DNA of 6,849 nt from positions 1 to 6,849 of the forward strand of contig JBJOPY010000251.1 of the NCBI GenBank assembly GCA_046050405.1. The letters are read 5' to 3'. Shown one piece after another: positions 1 through 5,888 of the stretch; within the stretch, counting starts at the first letter, position 1; each line of letters opens with the position of its first letter. This stretch comes from JADKCL01 sp046050405. GTDB lineage: Bacteria > Bacteroidota > Bacteroidia > J057 > JADKCL01. A model generated the notes under the pieces. The model was given only the letters and a program-made list of their open reading frames with translations, ran no database searches and was not told the origin of the DNA. A program made the translations under genes and the position numbers.

Positions 1-5
1 TGTTT

Positions 6-38
6 AAAAAAAATTTAACTGGCGAGTGATTGCGCTCG
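6..38 (-). terminator. Weak candidate terminator: short stem followed by eight T's
   Basis: Read on the minus strand, a four-base-pair stem (CGAG at 38-35 with CTCG at 26-23) is followed after nine bases by a run of eight T's (13-6). This is downstream of mutS2, about 150 bases past its stop codon. The stem is short and the T run is not adjacent to it, so this is a weak intrinsic-terminator candidate. The T run could equally be ordinary AT-rich sequence or belong to the possible insertion-sequence end described at 1-129. Confidence 0.2.
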
Positions 39-88
39 AAAGTGTTTCCGAATCCTGGAGGGTGGATACAGCGGCCTCAAGTGGATAC

Positions 89-126
89 CCCAATCGGGTG
101 GAACGAAAATGCTCCACCCGATCGGG
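89..126 (-). repeat. 14-bp inverted repeat downstream of mutS2 (hairpin, possible terminator)
   Basis: CCCAATCGGGTGGA (89-102) and TCCACCCGATCGGG (113-126) are inverted copies with one difference, separated by ten bases. In RNA made from the minus strand, the mutS2 direction, the odd position becomes a G-U pair, giving an unbroken 14-pair stem; in plus-strand RNA it is an A-C mismatch. The structure starts 61 bases past the mutS2 stop. There is no T tract after the stem, so it is not a standard intrinsic terminator, although it could block or protect the 3' end of the mutS2 mRNA. Confidence 0.6.
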
Positions 127-186
127 ACATGATCAGATTTGTCACCACCAGATTGTGGGATTTCCACACGGAAACTCCAACGCGGC

Positions 187-2610
187 CTAGCTTCTTCCCA
201 GATAGACCACCGTCCAGCCTGCACCCCCCTGGTCCACATGCGCATCCTCGGCCCGGCGAACCTCGGGCATGGTGGCAAGCAACTCACGGATCGCCATTCT
301 CAATGCGCCGGTTCCCTTCCCATGCAGGATCCGAACCTCCGACAGTCCTGCGAGCAGGGCATCGTCGATGAACCCGTGAACCACTGGCAGGGCCTGCTCC
401 ACGCGGAAGCCCATCACACTGAGCTCGGTGGAGATGTTGGCCTTTTTCTCGACCATGGCACCCGCACGCCTCAGCATGGGGAGATTTCCATCCCTGGGAG
501 GCTTGATCTTCACCAGATGCCTGGACTTGATGGTGATGCGCATGTCACCCAGCGAAACGACAGCACGCTTGTCCATGAGCTCGAGCACCTGCCCATAGGA
601 ATTGGAATCGGAGAGCATCACCCAATCCCCCACGCTGATTGCCGCCCCAGGCATCGTTTCAGGTGCCGGCGTCTCGTCCAGCAGCCCAGCTTCGGCGGCA
701 TCCGCCTCCAATTCCCGGGACTCCTCAGCAGGGAGGGCAGGCAGCATCTCCGCCAGCTCCCTGCGGATGACTTTCGTACGCGCCTTGTCGGCCTGTACTT
801 CACGAATCTCCCGAATCGTATTCTCTATCCTTGCATTCGCGGTGTCGATCAGGGCTTGAGCCTTTTGGTGCGCCTCCCTCAGGATTTTGGATTCCTCGTC
901 CTTCGTCTTCTGCAGCAGCGCCTGGTTCCGCTTCAGCAATGCAGCCAGCTCCTCGTTCTTCCTCCTGTTGTCCAGAAGGACTTGGTCGAGCTCGGTCTTC
1001 TGGTCCTCCAGCTTGAGCAGCAAGTCCTCCGTCTGCAACTGCGTTCCCTCGATCCTCCCTCGCGCATCCTCCAGCATCTCCTTGCTGACACCGACATTCT
1101 GGGCGATCTCGAAGGCATACGATCTCCCGGGAATCCCCACGTCGATCCTGAATGTGGGGGACAGTGTCCGGGGGTCGAACTGCATCGCCGCGTTGACGAT
1201 TCCAGGCTTACGGTCGGCGAACGCCTTCAGGTTCCCGTAATGCGTCGTGACGATGCCATAGGAACCCGAATCCACGAACCGCTCCAGGAATGCCTCCGCA
1301 ATGGCGCCCCCGAGGCGAGGATCCGTCCCGCTGCCGAATTCATCCATGAGAAACAGCTTGCCCTCCCTCAGCTGCCCCAGCATCTCCTGCATGTTCTTCA
1401 GGTGGGAGGTATAGGTACTGAGGTCGGCCTGGATGGACTGTTCGTCCCCAATGTCCACGAAGACATCCGTGAACCAGGGGAATTCTGAGCTTTCATCGAC
1501 CGGGATCAGCAGGCCTGACTGAAACATGAGGACCAGCAGGCCGACCGTCTTCAAGGTGACCGACTTGCCACCGGCATTCGGGCCGGAGACGAGGATGATG
1601 CGCTGCTGGGGGGTCAACCGGAGGGAGAGGGGGACTACCCTGTCCTTATCACCCTCCATCCTCATCAGCAGGCTGGGGTGCCTGCCCTTGACCAGCAGCA
1701 AAACGCGATTCCCTGGCTCGAAGCGTGGCCGCATGGCATCCAAATCCACTGCCAGGCTTCCCTTCGCACGGATGAAATCCAGCTCCGCCACCACCTCCGC
1801 ATAACGCTTCATCATCGGCAGATCCTCCCGAAGCTGTGCCGTCAGCGCCATGAGGATCCGCACAATCTCATTGTGCTCCTCCAAGGCAAGCTGCCGGATA
1901 CGGTTGTTGGCCTCCAGGGCGGAGGATGGCTCCAGGAAGATCGTCTGTCCGGACTGCGAAACGTCCTGGACGAAGCCCTTGATCCGCCCCTTGAAATCCG
2001 CCTTCATGGGAATGACAATGCGGTCATTGCGGATGGTTAATTCCGAAGCCTCGCTCCATCCCCTCTCCACGGCATTCCTGAGGATAGACTGCATCGATTT
2101 GCGCAGTTCTGCGCTCGCCTGGACCTGGGCACGGCGCAACTCCTGCAGTTTGCCACTGGCGTTGTCCCGGATATTTCCACGCTCATCCACCGCCGACTCG
2201 ATGGCCTTCAGCAATCCCTGGTTCCAACTCAATCCCTGGACCAAGCCATGGAGGGTGGGGTACTTTGCCTGCCTGCCATTGAAATAGGTGATCAGTTCCC
2301 GCACCATTTTCAGCCACCGCAGCAGCTGGAAGAAGTCCTTCGTCTGCAACCAGTTCCCTGGGATCGCTGCATGCTGGAAAAGCGGAGCCAGGGAGTCCGT
2401 GTAGTCCAGGGAGAAGCCCTCGTCAAACCTCAGCAGGTCCCGGCACTCCTCGACCTTGGCCAATTCCTGCGGAAGGAGATGGCTGTGCTGCAGCGGCTGG
2501 AGCTGCCTGCAGCGTTCCTTGCCTTGCTCTGTGGAGGCCCTGTCCTCCAGTCGCTTGCGGATTTCGTGGTATCCGAGTTTGACTACTGTCTGTTCGCTCA
2601 GGTTTTTCAT
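187..2610 (-). CDS. mutS2: MutS2: MutS-family ATPase with C-terminal Smr domain
   Basis: An 807-residue protein, close to the usual MutS2 length (about 780-800). The MutS core and lever region fills residues 1-300. The ATPase follows: Walker A GPNAGGKS at 343-350, signature region DLSTYTSH at 396-403, Walker B LFLMDE at 419-424 running into FGSGTDP, and the switch histidine in TTHYGNLK (H457). Residues about 505-620 are charged and helical (likely coiled coil). A small beta-rich linker domain lies near 658-705, and an Smr nuclease-type domain at about 727-807 has HGKGTGALR (763-771) and GGAGWTVVYL (795-804). It lacks the MutS mismatch-recognition domain. In studied species MutS2 acts on branched DNA to limit recombination or senses collided ribosomes; which applies here cannot be read from sequence. 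Oddity: the first Smr motif, usually LDLHG or LDLRG, reads LSVMG (730-734). The ATG at 2610 has no Shine-Dalgarno sequence, as is usual in Bacteroidota. No promoter is seen in the 45-base gap to the gene upstream, so co-transcription is likely. Confidence 0.97.
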   Translation of the reverse strand: MKNLSEQTVVKLGYHEIRKRLEDRASTEQGKERCRQLQPLQHSHLLPQELAKVEECRDLLRFDEGFSLDYTDSLAPLFQHAAIPGNWLQTKDFFQLLRWLKMVRELITYFNGRQAKYPTLHGLVQGLSWNQGLLKAIESAVDERGNIRDNASGKLQELRRAQVQASAELRKSMQSILRNAVERGWSEASELTIRNDRIVIPMKADFKGRIKGFVQDVSQSGQTIFLEPSSALEANNRIRQLALEEHNEIVRILMALTAQLREDLPMMKRYAEVVAELDFIRAKGSLAVDLDAMRPRFEPGNRVLLLVKGRHPSLLMRMEGDKDRVVPLSLRLTPQQRIILVSGPNAGGKSVTLKTVGLLVLMFQSGLLIPVDESSEFPWFTDVFVDIGDEQSIQADLSTYTSHLKNMQEMLGQLREGKLFLMDEFGSGTDPRLGGAIAEAFLERFVDSGSYGIVTTHYGNLKAFADRKPGIVNAAMQFDPRTLSPTFRIDVGIPGRSYAFEIAQNVGVSKEMLEDARGRIEGTQLQTEDLLLKLEDQKTELDQVLLDNRRKNEELAALLKRNQALLQKTKDEESKILREAHQKAQALIDTANARIENTIREIREVQADKARTKVIRRELAEMLPALPAEESRELEADAAEAGLLDETPAPETMPGAAISVGDWVMLSDSNSYGQVLELMDKRAVVSLGDMRITIKSRHLVKIKPPRDGNLPMLRRAGAMVEKKANISTELSVMGFRVEQALPVVHGFIDDALLAGLSEVRILHGKGTGALRMAIRELLATMPEVRRAEDAHVDQGGAGWTVVYLGRS

Positions 2611-2655
2611 GGAATTGAGTTATCGGGTCGCGTCGCCAGGAGATGTCCGGATGGG

Positions 2656-3006
2656 CTACATCCGCATCGCCTCGCGCTCCAGCTCCAGGACCACCAGTTT
2701 GAAGATGGTGTCCAGCAACTCAGGCTGGGATTCATACCATTGGTAGCTGGCGGAAAACTGGCTCTGATCGATCTTCGCCCGCTGGAGCACGAGCCGATTC
2801 ATTTCCTCGTATTTCCGGATCCTCTGCTTCGGATCCCTGGTGGTTTGATCGACACCCACATAGGCGATCTCCAGCTCCTTCAGGACTGGAACCATTTGAT
2901 CCACCGGGAGGAGATGGTCCGGTTTGGTTTCACTGCCACACCCCCCCATGCCCATCCAGGGCAGGAACCACGCGACAAGGCACCAAAGTTTGTGCAACCG
3001 TTTCAT
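2656..3006 (-). CDS. DUF4296-type lipoprotein
   Basis: A 116-residue protein with a basic start (MKRLHK), a hydrophobic stretch (about residues 7-20) and a lipobox ending MGGC, giving Cys23 as the predicted lipidated residue after signal peptidase II cleavage. The mature part matches the DUF4296 pattern as I remember it: an LLP..QMVPVLKELEIAY helix (about 32-49), an IRKYEEMNRLVLQRAKID helix, the hallmark FSASYQWYESQPELLDTIF (about 84-102), and a final valine- and leucine-rich helix. The family is essentially confined to Bacteroidota and has no established function. The ATG at 3006 is chosen because it begins the signal peptide and lies about 18 bases after a strong -7 box. It precedes mutS2 on the same strand by 45 bases, so the two are probably one operon. 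The family call is from pattern memory, not from a search. Confidence 0.85.
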   Translation of the reverse strand: MKRLHKLWCLVAWFLPWMGMGGCGSETKPDHLLPVDQMVPVLKELEIAYVGVDQTTRDPKQRIRKYEEMNRLVLQRAKIDQSQFSASYQWYESQPELLDTIFKLVVLELEREAMRM

Positions 3007-3023
3007 ATCGAGTACTCGTTCCG

Positions 3024-3031
3024 CAAAAGTA
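3024..3031 (-). promoter_or_regulatory. Bacteroidota-type -7 promoter box for the DUF4296-mutS2 operon
   Basis: The minus strand reads TACTTTTG followed by CGG, a perfect match to the Bacteroidota -7 consensus TAnnTTTG. It ends 17 bases before the ATG at 3006, so the leader would be only about ten bases. No clear -33 TTTG element is visible upstream, where the sequence is CCGGCCATCCC and then A-rich. The position directly before the first gene of a co-directed pair supports it as the operon promoter. The start site is inferred, not shown. Confidence 0.65.
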
Positions 3032-3250
3032 CTTCTTTTTGGGATGGCCGGATGATTTCCCGGCTACACGGTCGCCACAAGGCAGCCCTTCAGGGAGGGT
3101 CGTCGGTGGGCAGGCTTGCGCCGGTGGCGGGGAGGATCTGCGCAACCGGCCGGCGATCCACCCCCAATCTCCGCCCCGGCTCCACTCGCGGGGGGAACTA
3201 CCCGGAAAATAGCAGATCGCGGGAAATGAACAGATTGTCCGGGGATGGCC

Positions 3251-3281
3251 GGGAGGGAATCCTGGGCCGGGGTTCCCTTCC
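3251..3281 (+). repeat. 12-bp imperfect hairpin in the intergenic region
   Basis: GGGAGGGAATCC (3251-3262) can pair with GGGTTCCCTTCC (3270-3281) around a seven-base loop. Two of the twelve pairs are G-U in plus-strand RNA; the same positions are A-C mismatches in minus-strand RNA, so the fold favours a plus-strand transcript. No T run follows. It lies about 110 bases before the possible plus-strand promoter, so it would not be in that transcript. Its role is unknown and it may be chance in GC-rich sequence. Confidence 0.4.
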
Positions 3282-3311
3282 CAAGCTGAGCGTCCATTCC
3301 ATGGATGGACT

Positions 3312-3327
3312 CCTTCGCCTGCGAAGG
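3312..3327. repeat. Perfect short hairpin (CCTTCG/CGAAGG)
   Basis: CCTTCG (3312-3317) and CGAAGG (3322-3327) form a perfect six-pair stem around a CCTG loop, just after a small palindromic patch (TCCATGGA near 3298-3305). No T tract follows on either strand. It could be a protein-binding palindrome or a small RNA hairpin; nothing shows which. Confidence 0.4.
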
Positions 3328-3393
3328 GTATCCCTCCCGTCGAAAGGACGGCAAATGATTCAAGGTTCTCCATGGACAAATCAGAAATTCCTG

Positions 3394-3401
3394 TATTTTT
3401 G
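3394..3401 (+). promoter_or_regulatory. Candidate Bacteroidota -7 box upstream of the AT-rich lipoprotein gene
   Basis: TATTTTTG matches the TAnnTTTG consensus exactly. It sits at the point where the sequence turns AT-rich on the way to the plus-strand lipoprotein gene. There is no good TTTG at the -33 distance. If used, the leader before the ATG at 3595 would be about 185-190 bases, which is long. A nearer but imperfect box (TAGCATTTG, one extra spacer base) occurs near 3520. The assignment is tentative. Confidence 0.35.
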
Positions 3402-3594
3402 ACCTGAAAGCAGGACAAGGCTGTCGAAGTCGGCTGTCTTGGAAACTGGCGGTTCAAAGGCTTTTGAATGGAAAAACGAAACACATGAACACATAAAAGC
3501 TAATTTCAAGTCTGGCAGTAGCATTTGGCCTAATTTCCCAGGAGCAACCAACCAGGCGATTTTAATACCCAAACAACGATCATTACAAGAAGAC

Positions 3595-4020
3595 ATGAAA
3601 ATGTTCATTCTCCTCCCAGGATTGGCATTGACCATGACTGCCTGTATCAGGGAACATTCCACCCTGACCGAATTTGTCGTTGACAACCATTCCGGGCATG
3701 AATTGAGGATTCATGTTTCAAATTTCGAAACGGAAATTTACTCCTCTGTGGACACCACCTTTGTTCTACCCGTTGATTCCCAATGGACGCATCAATATGA
3801 GAATGACGGCAGAGAAGCTGTGTATCATCGTCCATTTGGTGCATCGTCAGATTCCATGACGATCCAGTTCAATGATACTGTTTACAGCATGTTCGACAAG
3901 GACAACCCTTCTCGCTACAACCCCCTGAAGATCGAGAACTATTCCGGTGGTAAAATCAAAAAAGGGCTTTATAGGTATACTTACACCTTTACCCAGCAGG
4001 ATTATCTGGAGGCCTTGTAG
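3595..4020 (+). CDS. Small lipoprotein of unknown function
   Basis: A 141-residue protein with a short signal peptide, MKMFILLPGLALTMTAC, giving Cys17 as the likely lipidated residue. The frame is open upstream to a TTG at 3439, but only the ATG at 3595 puts the signal peptide at the N terminus. A purine-rich AAGAAGA just upstream could help ribosome binding. The mature part alternates polar and hydrophobic residues as in small beta-sandwich proteins (ELRIHVSNFETEIY, SMTIQFNDTVYSMF) and ends RYTYTFTQQDYLEAL. Endings of the form YTxTxxDYxxA, with an upstream RNPL-like segment (here RYNPLKIENY), occur in many uncharacterised Bacteroidota lipoproteins, so I infer the same loose group. Its DNA is clearly more AT-rich than its neighbours, which may mean recent acquisition or weak selection. 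It stands alone, convergent with the glycosyltransferase genes. No function can be assigned. Confidence 0.8.
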   Translation: MKMFILLPGLALTMTACIREHSTLTEFVVDNHSGHELRIHVSNFETEIYSSVDTTFVLPVDSQWTHQYENDGREAVYHRPFGASSDSMTIQFNDTVYSMFDKDNPSRYNPLKIENYSGGKIKKGLYRYTYTFTQQDYLEAL

Positions 4021-4026
4021 CCTTCC

Positions 4027-4090
4027 CGACCGGAAAGGGAGTCACAGCGGGCTTCCGCCTCGCTCGCAGAGCCACCGAATATTCCGGTCG
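4027..4090. repeat. 9-bp perfect inverted repeat right after the lipoprotein gene
   Basis: CGACCGGAA (4027-4035) and TTCCGGTCG (4082-4090) are perfect inverted copies 46 bases apart. Between them lie smaller complementary pairs: GCGG/CCGC (4047-4050 with 4055-4058) and GGCT/AGCC (4050-4053 with 4070-4073). A competing pair, CACCGA/TCGGTG, lies at 4073-4078 and 4097-4102. The segment starts seven bases after the stop codon and could fold into a branched structure at the 3' end of the lipoprotein mRNA. There is no T tract, so a standard intrinsic terminator is not shown. Confidence 0.45.
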
Positions 4091-4200
4091 ATACAGTCGG
4101 TGATGCCGGCAGATGCTGTACCACCCTGCAATGAACCTGCTCCCCTTCCCTGTTCGCATTGAACAGTGGAATCAAGGTGAGACAATTCAAGGAAGAATGG

Positions 4201-4255
4201 ACAAAAATAGGCTGGAATTTATGGATTCGAGGGGGGGGCCGTGTCGAATTTTTGT
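4201..4255 (+). terminator. Candidate terminator with nested inverted repeats around a G8 run
   Basis: ATTCGA (4225-4230) pairs with TCGAAT (4244-4249) around a loop containing eight consecutive G's (4231-4238), and T's follow directly (to 4253). An outer perfect pair, ACAAAAAT (4201-4208) with ATTTTTGT (4248-4255), encloses it; the two share bases 4248-4249. Read on plus, this is a stem followed by a T tract, and read on minus a T tract also follows, although 17 bases away. It lies between convergent units, where a two-way terminator would be expected, but about 205 bases after the lipoprotein stop. The six-pair stem is weak, so confidence is modest. Confidence 0.4.
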
Positions 4256-4545
4256 GGACAGCCTGTCCCTGCCACAACCCGGCCAAGGACTTGCGCCGCC
4301 TCTCCCCCATCCTGCACCTGGAAGCCCGAACGGCAATGCTTTCCCTTTCTTCCCCATTGGGAACAGCCGTTGAAGGTGGCGTTTCCAGGCTCAAGGGTGT
4401 TCCGACCCAGCTCCGGGCGCTGGACAGGACGCAACCCGAGGTGCCGGACGGCAACCTACAAGAGGATTGGGGAGATCGCCCCGGCCGTGCACAGCGGAAA
4501 GGTCACCACCAAGACCACGGAAAGCAGAAATTTGGAGAACTCCCT

Positions 4546-4566
4546 GCCGCCTCCTCTGGAGGCGGC
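4546..4566. repeat. Perfect 9-bp GC-rich hairpin downstream of the glycosyltransferase operon
   Basis: GCCGCCTCC (4546-4554) and GGAGGCGGC (4558-4566) form a perfect nine-pair stem with a three-base loop, about 130 bases past the glycosyltransferase stop at 4695. It is the strongest short stem in this intergenic region. No T run follows on either strand. On the minus strand it could still halt polymerase or stabilise the 3' end of the glycosyltransferase mRNA. Confidence 0.5.
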
Positions 4567-4694
4567 ACCGGAAATACCCCCGGAAGCGCCGCCCCATCAT
4601 CGCCGCCACCATTGGGAACCATATCATGGGTTCACGCTTATGCGAGCACCCGACGAGACGGGCCACCGCCAGACCCCCTCTCGCGAGCAGCTTG

Positions 4695-5888
4695 TCAATG
4701 GATGGGCCTCGACCGCTTTCCTCCAGAGATAACGGCATTCAACCTCGCATTCATCACAGACCACCTGAAGCGTGTCTCCACAAAGCGCCTTCCATTCTCA
4801 GCGATTCTTTCTGCCTCCGCAGCGTCCGTGAGCAGCCGCTCGATGGCATCCGCAAAATCATTGGCATGCTCACAGACGATCAGATCTTCTCCGGCCTCGG
4901 CTCCCAGCCCTGCATTCCCAGTCACAGACGTGATCGTCGGCATGGCCATCGCCATGGACTCCAGCAATTTGTTTTGAAGCCCTTGTCCACCGACCAGGGG
5001 AGCCACTGAAACCCTGCTCCGAAGCAAATAATCCCGAATGTCGGGGACGAATCCTGTAACCTTGATCTCATGCCCCTCCCACGCGCGGATCACGGATGCA
5101 GGACGTGCCCCCGCGATGCAAAGCCGTGGACGAATCCCCCGGGAATGAAGGATGGGAAGTACCTCCTCCACCAGGAATCTGGCACTCTGGACATTGGGGT
5201 GATAGCCCATATTACCGAAGAAGATCAGGTCGAAATCCTTTACCGCAGGCCTTGGAAGATCCTCGAAGAAGGCTTCCCCCACCCCGTTTGGGATGATATG
5301 CACCACCTTCCGCAACGGCGGAACAAGCCCGTTCGCGTCACGCGAACTGATGATCACGAGTTCATCGAAATGGGCGGCGATCTTCGCCTCATACTGCTTC
5401 AGCCGGCGTGACTCCGCCGCCACCAATGGACGCATCAAGAAACCCGATCCCGATACACGCTGCACCATTCCAATGGAAAAGGTGTCCATATAGTCCAGCA
5501 CCCATTGGACCTGTGAGAATTGAAAAGGTAAATTCTCCCCCAGGCGGATCAACTGGACGAGGCAGGCCTCGATGCCTTGACTCCGGATCGTCTCGGAAAT
5601 CACCGCCTTCATTTTCCGGGACCGGAAATAATTCACCTGGAAGGGCAGACGGTTGAATGCAGCCCGCAGAAGATTGGATGCCGCCTTCCACCTGGGATGC
5701 CGGACGACTTGCACGGTCTTGCAAAAAGCAACCCGCTCCAGGCCGTCCGCACCCACCTGATGTGCGCTCAGGCAGACCAGGTGAACCTCATGCTGCTCGG
5801 CAAGCCCCCGCAGCTGATACCAAGCCCGAAGCTTGTCCCCCTTTTCCAATGGCCACGGGAAACGCGACAGCACCACCAATACCTTCAT
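4695..5888 (-). CDS. GT4-type glycosyltransferase resembling the PEP-CTERM/XrtA-system TIGR03087 family
   Basis: A 397-residue protein with the two-lobed GT-B architecture. The N-terminal lobe opens with a strand (MKVLVVLSRFPWP) and the acceptor-side motif KGDKLRAWYQLRGLA (16-30). The C-terminal donor lobe has IPNGVG (199-204), FFGNMGYHPNVQSA (223-236), KVTGFVPDIRDYL (276-288) and the nucleotide-sugar motif GQGLQNKLLESMAMAMP (301-317), with E310 in the usual first-glutamate position. The GDK-R start, the PNV stretch and GxQNKxLEsMAM wording recall sugar transferases of the TIGR03087 type, but I see no exosortase genes here. It probably transfers a sugar from a nucleotide donor to a lipid-linked or growing glycan at the inner face of the membrane. 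The start at 5888 is preferred over an upstream in-frame one at 6032 because it overlaps the previous stop (ATGA), follows a strong Shine-Dalgarno sequence and begins the canonical first strand. Donor and acceptor are unknown. Confidence 0.9.
   Translation of the reverse strand: MKVLVVLSRFPWPLEKGDKLRAWYQLRGLAEQHEVHLVCLSAHQVGADGLERVAFCKTVQVVRHPRWKAASNLLRAAFNRLPFQVNYFRSRKMKAVISETIRSQGIEACLVQLIRLGENLPFQFSQVQWVLDYMDTFSIGMVQRVSGSGFLMRPLVAAESRRLKQYEAKIAAHFDELVIISSRDANGLVPPLRKVVHIIPNGVGEAFFEDLPRPAVKDFDLIFFGNMGYHPNVQSARFLVEEVLPILHSRGIRPRLCIAGARPASVIRAWEGHEIKVTGFVPDIRDYLLRSRVSVAPLVGGQGLQNKLLESMAMAMPTITSVTGNAGLGAEAGEDLIVCEHANDFADAIERLLTDAAEAERIAENGRRFVETRFRWSVMNARLNAVISGGKRSRPIH

Larger units (their letters stand above)
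1..129. mobile_element. Possible end of an IS21-like insertion sequence (outer boundary near 129)
   Basis: Three related repeats follow one another: GTGGATAC at 62-69, GTGGATAC at 81-88 and GTGGAACG at 99-106, at 19 and 18 base spacing. They are followed by an inverted copy (TCCACCCGATCGGG, 113-126) and then ACA at 127-129, so the sequence read inward on the minus strand begins TGTCCCGATCGGGTGGA. Members of the IS21 family carry several copies of a repeat near each end and finish in CA, which fits. This is inference: no transposase or istB reading frame is visible, the rest would lie left of the window, and no target duplication can be seen. The alternative is a terminator or REP-like structure behind mutS2. 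Confidence 0.28.
3032..3594. other. Divergent intergenic region without a convincing gene
   Basis: This 563-base stretch separates the minus-strand DUF4296-mutS2 unit from the plus-strand lipoprotein gene. The left part (to about 3350) is GC-rich and holds two hairpins (3251-3281 and 3312-3327). The right part is distinctly more AT-rich and carries a possible plus-strand promoter at 3394-3401. A minus-strand open frame at 3064-3363 would need a TTG start. Its translation is rich in proline, glycine, arginine and serine with no hydrophobic core, so I do not call it. The plus-strand frame is open from a TTG at 3439 into the lipoprotein gene, but that extension would bury the signal peptide. Confidence 0.6.
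4021..4694. other. Intergenic region between convergent units, no convincing gene
   Basis: This 674-base stretch lies between the end of the plus-strand lipoprotein gene and the end of the minus-strand glycosyltransferase pair. Open frames exist on both strands (for example plus 4241-4732 and minus 4002-4454), but their translations are rich in proline, arginine and serine with no recognisable domain, and they overlap each other or the flanking genes. What it does hold is several inverted repeats: 4027-4090, 4150-4166 (CTGTTC/GAACAG), 4201-4255 and 4546-4566. It may be a decayed gene region or a long terminator zone. Confidence 0.6.

Noticed and set aside
139..1488. Long plus-strand open frame of 449 codons opposite mutS2
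   Set aside because: It is antisense to the well-supported mutS2 gene. Its translation is rich in His, Gln, Leu and Arg with no recognisable domain, as expected from the reverse of a GC-rich coding strand.
3064..3363. Minus-strand frame of 99 codons upstream of the DUF4296 gene
   Set aside because: It needs a TTG start with no ribosome-binding site. It has a Pro/Gly/Arg/Ser-rich composition without hydrophobic core, and the likely operon promoter lies after its stop.
2248..3402. Plus-strand open frame of 384 codons across the mutS2 start, the DUF4296 gene and the intergenic region
   Set aside because: It spans two genes on the opposite strand and a hairpin-rich spacer. The translation has no domain or signal features.
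4202..4209. TATTTTTG on the minus strand, matching the Bacteroidota -7 box
   Set aside because: It has no -33 element and no minus-strand gene after it. The match is explained by the arm of the inverted repeat at 4201-4255.
4113..4373. Plus-strand frame of 86 codons in the convergent intergenic region
   Set aside because: It has no ribosome-binding site or recognisable family, a Pro-rich tail, and runs across the G8 hairpin.
4456..4596. Minus-strand frame containing a signal-peptide-like hydrophobic run (KFLLSVVLVVTFPLCTAG)
   Set aside because: It has no ATG, GTG or TTG start after the in-frame stop at 4597-4599 and ends after 46 codons. It may be chance or a decayed fragment.
4391..4738. 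Minus-strand frame of 115 codons overlapping the end of the second glycosyltransferase
   Set aside because: It overlaps a sound gene by more than 40 bases. The composition is Arg/Gly-rich with no domain, and it runs through a perfect hairpin.
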